NCBI GenBank assembly: GCA_900553985.1
Contig: USFW01000039.1
Location: 1 to 11,009, forward strand
Reading direction: 5' to 3'
DNA length: 11,009 nt
From: an uncultured Clostridium sp.
Lineage (GTDB): Bacteria > Bacillota > Clostridia > TANB77 > CAG-508
Positions 6,817-11,009 of this stretch are shown piece after piece. A model generated the notes under the pieces. That model was given only the letters and a program-made list of their open reading frames with translations, ran no database searches and was not told the origin of the DNA. A program made the position numbers and the translations under genes. The stretch's first letter is position 1. Each line of letters starts with the position of its first letter.

Positions 6817-7245
6817 TTATTCTGTAACTACTACCCCCATTGATCTAGCAGTACCTTCAACCATGCTCATAGCTGTTTCGATTGAAGCAGCATTTAAATC
6901 TGGCATTTTTTGTTCAGCTATTTCTTTTACTTGAGCTTTAGTTATTTTTGCAACTTTATCTCTATTAGGTTTTCCTGAACCTTTTTGAATATTGATAGCT
7001 TTTTTTATTAATACAGCAACTGGTGGAACTTTTGTTATAAATTCAAAAGTTTTATCTTTGTATACTGTTATAACTACTGGTATAATCATTCCAGGTTGAT
7101 TTGCTGTTCTATCATTGAATTCTTTTACGAATTGCATAATATTAACACCACTTGAACCTAAAGCTGGTCCTACTGGTGGAGCTGGAGTTGCTTTTCCTGC
7201 TTCTATTTGTAATTTAATAATATTAGTAATTTCTTTTTCTGCCAT
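6817..7245 (-). CDS. rplK: Ribosomal protein uL11
   Basis: uL11 binds the GTPase-associated centre of 23S rRNA beside the L10-L12 stalk and is needed for RelA activation by stalled ribosomes. The 142-residue length is normal. The N-terminal domain has the proline-rich GKATPAPPVGPALGSSGVNI segment (17-36). The C-terminal RNA-binding domain has KGSGKPNRDKVAKITKAQVK (88-107). The start follows AAGGAGGTG (7254-7262) with an 8-nt spacer. The gene lies 60 nt after nusG and 75 nt before rplA. Confidence 0.98.
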   Translation of the reverse strand: MAEKEITNIIKLQIEAGKATPAPPVGPALGSSGVNIMQFVKEFNDRTANQPGMIIPVVITVYKDKTFEFITKVPPVAVLIKKAINIQKGSGKPNRDKVAKITKAQVKEIAEQKMPDLNAASIETAMSMVEGTARSMGVVVTE

Positions 7246-7305
7246 TTTAATGGCACCTCCTTCTTATTCTTTGAAAGGTCTTCCCTTCTTTTAATTCCTA
7301 ATTAA

Positions 7306-7842
7306 TTATTTTATTTTTTGTACTTGTGAAAATTCTAATTCAACTGGTGTTTCTCTACCAAACATTGAAACAAGTACTTTAACTTTATGTTTTTCTTTGT
7401 TAATTTCTTGAACTGTTCCTACAAATCCTTCAAATGCTCCATTCATTATTTGAACTTGTTCATTTACTTCATAATCTACATTTACAGAAACATCTTCAAA
7501 TCCCATACTTTTAATTTCTTCTTCTGTTAAAGGTATTGGATCTGTACCTGAACCAACAAACCCTGTAACACCTCTTGTATTTCTTACGATATACCAAGAT
7601 TGTTCTGTTACAATCATTTTTATTAATACATAACCTGGAAAAACTTTTTTTAGATTTACTTTTCTTTTTCCTTCTTTGATTTCTATTTGCTCTTCCATTG
7701 GAACAATTATATCAAAGAAGTATTCTTCTAGTTCTCTATTTTTTATAGTGTTTTCAAGGTCTTTTTTTACTTTATTCTCATATCCTGAATATGTATGTAC
7801 TACATACCATCTAGGTACCATGTCATAATCTTTTTGAGACAT
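7306..7842 (-). CDS. nusG: Transcription termination/antitermination factor NusG
   Basis: NusG binds the RNA polymerase clamp, modulates pausing and termination, and can link polymerase to the ribosome. The 178-residue protein begins its NGN domain with RWYVVHTYSGYENKVKKDL (11-29) and contains KVFPGYVLIKM (65-75). The C-terminal KOW domain (about 120-178) includes VQIMNGAFEGFVGTV. It lies 23 nt after secE, the usual order, with a GAGGAGG ribosome binding site. Confidence 0.98.
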   Translation of the reverse strand: MSQKDYDMVPRWYVVHTYSGYENKVKKDLENTIKNRELEEYFFDIIVPMEEQIEIKEGKRKVNLKKVFPGYVLIKMIVTEQSWYIVRNTRGVTGFVGSGTDPIPLTEEEIKSMGFEDVSVNVDYEVNEQVQIMNGAFEGFVGTVQEINKEKHKVKVLVSMFGRETPVELEFSQVQKIK

Positions 7843-7865
7843 AGTTAAGCCTCCTCTAAATTAAT

Positions 7866-8273
7866 TTATTCAGCAGTATTTTCTGTATTATTTGCTGTAT
7901 TTGTTTCTTCTACATTATTTGTTGTATTGCTTTCTGAATTGTTTTCATTAGATTGTGCTTCATTTGTTGAATCAGCATTTTCTGTATTTGTTTCATTAGT
8001 TGTATTTTCTGAAGCGTTTAAAGAGTGAACAGATTCTTTTATTTTATCTATTCCATTTTTATTGATTGCTTCAAATGTAAAATCTAATACAAAAACTATT
8101 AAAGCTGTAATTAAAACAATAGTAATAACTGCTACTGTATTATTCACTAATTGCTTTGGAGTTGGCCAATTTACTTTTTTTAATTCAGCCTTTAATCCTT
8201 TAAAAAAGCTTTTTTTATTTTTGTTTTCTTTTTTTATTTCTTTCTTATTAGACTTTGTATCTTTTTTAGCCAT
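7866..8273 (-). CDS. secE: Preprotein translocase subunit SecE with an extended low-complexity tail
   Basis: SecE stabilises SecY in the membrane translocon. After a Lys-rich N-terminus (1-22) comes the amphipathic conserved part with LKKVNWPTPKQL (31-42), then a single membrane segment (about 45-66). Single-span Firmicute SecE normally ends soon after this point, at about 60-75 residues. Here another ~50 residues (85-135) are almost entirely Asn, Thr, Glu and Ser. With the expected topology (N-terminus inside) the tail would be extracytoplasmic. The reading frame is intact and ends 23 nt before nusG. The start follows a GGAGG site. Identity is secure, the role of the tail is unknown. Confidence 0.95.
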   Translation of the reverse strand: MAKKDTKSNKKEIKKENKNKKSFFKGLKAELKKVNWPTPKQLVNNTVAVITIVLITALIVFVLDFTFEAINKNGIDKIKESVHSLNASENTTNETNTENADSTNEAQSNENNSESNTTNNVEETNTANNTENTAE

Positions 8274-8300
8274 TTTATTTCCTCCTTAAAATAGCTCTTA

Positions 8301-8465
8301 CTATTTTGTTTCTTTATGTGTTGTACGTTTCTTACAGAATTTACAATACTTAACTAATTCTAATCTGTCTGTATTGTTTCTTTTATTTTTAGAAGTTACA
8401 TAATTTCTTCTTTTACATTCTGTACATTCTAATGTTATATTTTCTCTTGGACCTTTTGCTGCCAT
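8301..8465 (-). CDS. rpmG: Ribosomal protein bL33, zinc-binding form
   Basis: This small large-subunit protein sits near the E site. I place the start at 8465 (54 residues), where MAAKGPRENITLEC begins and GGAGGTG lies 8 nt upstream. A longer in-frame ORF from 8531 would add 22 unrelated residues and would begin inside the predicted 5' hairpin. Two CxxC pairs (C14/C17 and C41/C44) form the zinc ribbon of the so-called C+ type, which is often replaced by a cysteine-free paralogue under zinc limitation. It is the first gene of the ribosomal operon, 27 nt before secE. Confidence 0.97.
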   Translation of the reverse strand: MAAKGPRENITLECTECKRRNYVTSKNKRNNTDRLELVKYCKFCKKRTTHKETK

Positions 8466-8473
8466 TTTATATA

Positions 8474-8480
8474 CACCTCC
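8474..8480 (-). promoter_or_regulatory. Ribosome binding site deciding the rpmG start
   Basis: GGAGGTG is 8 nt upstream of the ATG at 8465. No comparable site precedes the longer in-frame start at 8531. Confidence 0.85.
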
Positions 8481-8508
8481 GAATTTTACATTACTTTTTA
8501 AACGATGT

Positions 8509-8537
8509 GAGCATATGTCCGTAATATACATATGCTC
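8509..8537 (-). promoter_or_regulatory. Hairpin at the predicted 5' end of the rpmG operon mRNA
   Basis: Perfect 9-bp arms GAGCATATG (8529-8537 read on the minus strand) and CATATGCTC (8509-8517) enclose an 11-nt loop. The predicted transcription start is at about 8535-8537, so the hairpin would form almost exactly at the transcript's 5' end. A U-tract is absent on the minus strand, so it is not an ordinary terminator for the upstream gene. On the plus strand a T-run follows only after 13 nt. Confidence 0.6.
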
Positions 8538-8541
8538 AACT

Positions 8542-8570
8542 ATTTTATCATTTTTTTTTACTTATGTCAA
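8542..8570 (-). promoter_or_regulatory. Sigma-A type promoter for rpmG-secE-nusG-rplKA
   Basis: A perfect TTGACA (8565-8570) and TAAAAT (8542-8547) are separated by exactly 17 bp. The spacer contains a run of nine A. The predicted start is about 8535-8537, giving a leader of about 70 nt before the rpmG ATG. It lies just downstream of the flavin reductase stop codon. Confidence 0.75.
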
Positions 8571-8587
8571 TAATAATATTGCAATTT

Positions 8588-9163
8588 TTACCTTTTCTTT
8601 TTCTTTTTTTGTACAGAAAAGCCAAATTTTCCTATCTTTTTTCCTAATTGATAATATCCTCCATTTGAATATGCTATTAAATCACATTTTGAGATGTCAA
8701 AAGCTCCTTTTTCATTAATGTATTTTTTATCTGCATTTATTGCTATTACTTCTGCAATAAACATATGATGTGAACCCATTTCTTTTATTTCTTTTACTTT
8801 ACATTCTACTGAAACAGGACTTTCTTTTATCATAGGACAGTTAACAAAATTTGCTTTTTCTTTATGTAAATTCATTTCTTTAAATTTGTCAAATTTTGCA
8901 CCTGTTCTTACGCCACACCAATCAGTCGCCTTTGCTAGTTCTTTAGTAGTTAAATTAATTACAAATTCTCCTTGTTCCTTTATTAACTTATATGAATATC
9001 GTGATGGTCTAACTGATATATATACCATCGCTGGATTTGTATTTATTATTCCAGTCCAAGCTACTGTTATTATATTAGATTCTTCCATAGTACCACAACT
9101 TACCATTACAGCTGGTATTGGATATATGAAAGTTCCAGCTTTCCATGTTACTTTATTTGACAT
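8588..9163 (-). CDS. Flavin reductase-family protein (FMN-binding split barrel)
   Basis: This 191-residue protein resembles the flavoredoxin / flavin reductase family, which binds FMN in a split beta-barrel and passes electrons from NAD(P)H or ferredoxin-type donors to a partner. Typical features are GTFIYPIPAVMVSCG (11-25), the NIITVAWTGIINTNPAMVYI stretch (30-49), SVRPSRYSYKLIKE (50-63) and the EFVINLTT segment (66-73). The C-terminus ends in a Lys-rich tail, KKKKKR. Its ATG begins immediately after the TAA of the preceding gene. Its only plausible ribosome binding site (AGGTGAT) lies inside that gene, which implies translational coupling. The electron partner is unknown. Confidence 0.88.
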   Translation of the reverse strand: MSNKVTWKAGTFIYPIPAVMVSCGTMEESNIITVAWTGIINTNPAMVYISVRPSRYSYKLIKEQGEFVINLTTKELAKATDWCGVRTGAKFDKFKEMNLHKEKANFVNCPMIKESPVSVECKVKEIKEMGSHHMFIAEVIAINADKKYINEKGAFDISKCDLIAYSNGGYYQLGKKIGKFGFSVQKKKKKR

Positions 9164-10276
9164 TTATCTATCACCTATTCCTTCAATTTCTTCTGCATTT
9201 TCATGATTGTTTTTTTCTTTACAAAATTCCTTTGCAATTGTTGCCTCTTCTCTATCTAAAACTGTTTGATATTTTCCATCTCTATCTTTTATAACTTTTC
9301 CTATATAATCATAATTATATTTTTTGGCTTTAAATATATTTTCTTCTGATAATAACTCATTAACTATATAGTTATAATATTCTGGATTTACTATTGGTCT
9401 TCTTGTATTTTTGTCAATACTTAAATCAAAAATTGATAAATTTATATATATTTTATCTATATATTTTTCTCCATCAATAACTCTTTCAATTTCATACTCA
9501 TCTAATTTATTTATTCCTTGTAAATCCTTATATGCTATTAGCCCCGTTTGCGTTAATACAATTGAAGAATAATCTTGTTTGTAATATTTATGTCTTATCA
9601 TGTTTTCACATTTTTTATGTTTAATTTGACCACTAAATTTTTCATATGTTTTAGCTTGATATTTGCTTCTTAATAAATTTTCTTTTCTTTTTTCTTTTTG
9701 CACATCTAAGCTTTTATTATATTCTTTTCTCTTTGAAGAGTTTTTTATTAATTCATATGCATCTCTTATTTGTTTTTTTCTTAACTGATTTTTTTGTTTT
9801 TCTCTAAAGTCTAAAGTTTTTGTTTTATCAGCTAATTCCATCAACCCTTCTAATCTTTTCTTTATTGCTTCATCTAATTCAATACAATTTCCTTCACAAT
9901 CTCTTTTTTCACATATATCTCTTGCTATTCCAAAAACAGAATATGCATCTTCAGGTATTCCATTTATTTTATTATATATAGCTTCAAATCTATCATGTTT
10001 TTCATTTGAATAACCTATAGTACCTATTTGTATATCATTTATCAATTCATTGTATGCCTTTTCTATTGTTACTATTTCTTCGTTATATTTCTGAATGACT
10101 TCATCTGATATTCCTGATAGTTGCATTTTATTTTCTAATACATGTATTCTATGTTCTTTTCTTTCCCTTAAAAATATTAATTTTTCTTCTTCTGTTCTTC
10201 TTTTTCCATCAGCATTTCTTTCAATAGACATTGGATTTATTCCCAATATTTTATATGCATATTCAATATTTCTCAT
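9164..10276 (-). CDS. Protein with two degenerate J-like repeats, function unknown
   Basis: I place the start at 10276 (370 residues), where GGAGG lies 7 nt upstream. The in-frame ATG 39 bp earlier has no such site. Residues 6-81 resemble a J-domain: AYKILGI at the front and a late helix IEKAYNELIND (71-81). The catalytic HPD tripeptide is missing and the helix II-III loop is replaced by an Arg/Lys/His-rich stretch. Residues 111-189 repeat the pattern: AYSVFGI (111-117), IRDAYELIKN (170-179) and KRKEYN (182-187), the last matching the usual J-domain ending. A CEKRDCEGNC cluster (122-131) lies within it. Residues 200-370 are unrecognised, mostly polar, rich in Tyr and Lys. There is no membrane segment or signal peptide. 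It is probably cytosolic and co-translated with the flavin reductase. It could be a scaffold derived from DnaJ-type proteins, but that is inference. Confidence 0.75.
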   Translation of the reverse strand: MRNIEYAYKILGINPMSIERNADGKRRTEEEKLIFLRERKEHRIHVLENKMQLSGISDEVIQKYNEEIVTIEKAYNELINDIQIGTIGYSNEKHDRFEAIYNKINGIPEDAYSVFGIARDICEKRDCEGNCIELDEAIKKRLEGLMELADKTKTLDFREKQKNQLRKKQIRDAYELIKNSSKRKEYNKSLDVQKEKRKENLLRSKYQAKTYEKFSGQIKHKKCENMIRHKYYKQDYSSIVLTQTGLIAYKDLQGINKLDEYEIERVIDGEKYIDKIYINLSIFDLSIDKNTRRPIVNPEYYNYIVNELLSEENIFKAKKYNYDYIGKVIKDRDGKYQTVLDREEATIAKEFCKEKNNHENAEEIEGIGDR

Positions 10277-10283
10277 ATTATTT

Positions 10284-10288
10284 CCTCC
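10284..10288 (-). promoter_or_regulatory. Ribosome binding site deciding the start of the J-like protein gene
   Basis: GGAGG is 7 nt upstream of the ATG at 10276 and lies inside the longer ORF that begins at 10315. It therefore favours the shorter protein. Confidence 0.8.
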
Positions 10289-10343
10289 GTATTTCTTAAT
10301 ACTTATCATTAACATTATTTTTAGCTTATCAATTATAGTTTAT

Positions 10344-10349
10344 ATTATA
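10344..10349 (-). promoter_or_regulatory. Possible -10 element for the J-like gene
   Basis: TATAAT lies about 68 bp upstream of the start codon and after the rRNA terminator, where a separate promoter is expected. No recognisable -35 box is found at 16-18 bp, so the call rests on position and one hexamer. Confidence 0.3.
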
Positions 10350-10387
10350 TACATCTTAATACATAAATATATTTTAACATATTATTT

Positions 10388-10447
10388 AAAAAAAATCAAA
10401 AATAATAGGCTACAAAACAATTTATTATTGTTCTCTAGTCTATTATT
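10388..10447 (-). terminator. Rho-independent terminator of the rRNA operon
   Basis: On the minus strand AATAATAG (10440-10447) pairs with CTATTATT (10401-10408), extended inward by ACTAG...AACAA against TTGTT...GTAG pairing. It is followed by a long U-rich tract (10388-10400). It lies about 20 nt beyond the 5S gene. Confidence 0.8.
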
Positions 10448-10468
10448 TCTTTATATAACAAAAAAAAA

Positions 10469-10585
10469 TCTAGCAACAACCTATCTTCCCAGCAGGGTAA
10501 CCCACAAGTATTTTCGGCACATTTAGGCTTGACTTCTGTGTTCGGAATGGGAACAGGTATTACCCTAAATGTCATCGTCACTAGA
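10469..10585 (-). rRNA. rrf: 5S ribosomal RNA
   Basis: This 117-nt gene has terminal arms TCTAGTGACGATGAC and GTTGTTGCTAGA that pair as helix I. Inside are the conserved CCTGTTCCCATTCCGAACAC and AGAAGTCAAGC segments of loops B and C, and CTGGGAAGATAGG near the 3' side. It follows the 23S gene after an 84-nt spacer with no tRNA. A run of eight U directly follows the 3' end, before the main terminator. Confidence 0.96.
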
Positions 10586-10669
10586 AAATTATAGTATGCA
10601 TAGCACACTCAAAAATACATAGATGAAAAACTTTGTTTTAGTTTCGATGACTTCTTTTTATTTTTTTGT

Positions 10670-11009
<340 letters not shown>

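Noticed and set aside
8062..8289. Plus-strand 75-codon ORF
   Set aside because: It is antisense to the conserved part of secE, whose identity is certain.
8466..8531. N-terminal 22-codon extension of rpmG
   Set aside because: It is not part of bL33, would start within the predicted 5' hairpin, and ignores the clear GGAGGTG before the ATG at 8465.
10095..10526. Plus-strand 143-codon ORF over the 5S gene and the start of the J-like gene
   Set aside because: It overlaps an rRNA gene and a well-supported minus-strand gene. Its hydrophobic translation is what AT-rich antisense sequence typically yields.
10586..10669. A tRNA gene in the 23S-5S spacer
   Set aside because: The 84-nt spacer has no cloverleaf arms or T-loop consensus; it is A/T-rich with only a short GTATGCATAGCAC near-palindrome.

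Overview
The window looks like chromosomal DNA of a low-GC Firmicute, most likely a member of the Clostridia. It is very AT-rich, has strong GGAGG-type ribosome binding sites, has Firmicute-style ribosomal protein and rRNA sequences, and carries an L10-leader attenuator. I cannot name the genus. Every gene I accept lies on the minus strand, so transcription runs from position 11009 towards 1.

Reading in the direction of transcription: the window opens inside the 3' end of a 23S rRNA gene (10670-11009), followed by a 5S rRNA gene (10469-10585) and a strong hairpin terminator (10388-10447). Next is a two-gene unit. The first gene encodes a protein with two degenerate J-like repeats that lack the HPD motif (9164-10276). 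The second encodes a flavin reductase-family protein (8588-9163) whose ATG directly abuts the preceding stop codon.

A consensus-like promoter (8542-8570) then drives rpmG-secE-nusG-rplK-rplA, followed by an L10 leader with a terminator-type attenuator, then rplJ-rplL. These genes supply ribosomal stalk and L1-arm proteins, L33, a subunit of the Sec translocon and the elongation factor NusG. SecE carries an unusual Asn/Thr/Glu/Ser-rich tail of about 50 residues. The cluster ends at a strong terminator after rplL (4681-4738). rpoB and rpoC, which normally follow rplL, are absent.

Downstream of that terminator is the most striking non-coding structure: a roughly 274-bp nested palindrome (4398-4671) with several concentric inverted repeats, resembling a non-autonomous mobile element or a very large RNA hairpin. 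Three separately spaced genes follow: mtnN (MTA/SAH nucleosidase), a 2,4-diaminopentanoate dehydrogenase-like oxidoreductase, and a multi-membrane-span GT-C type glycosyltransferase. They are separated by AT-rich gaps of about 330-390 bp, so they are probably independent units.

Most of the window is core translation machinery. The parts worth a second look are the nested palindrome, the J-like protein, the SecE tail, the separation of rplL from rpoBC, and the hairpin at the predicted 5' end of the rpmG operon transcript.
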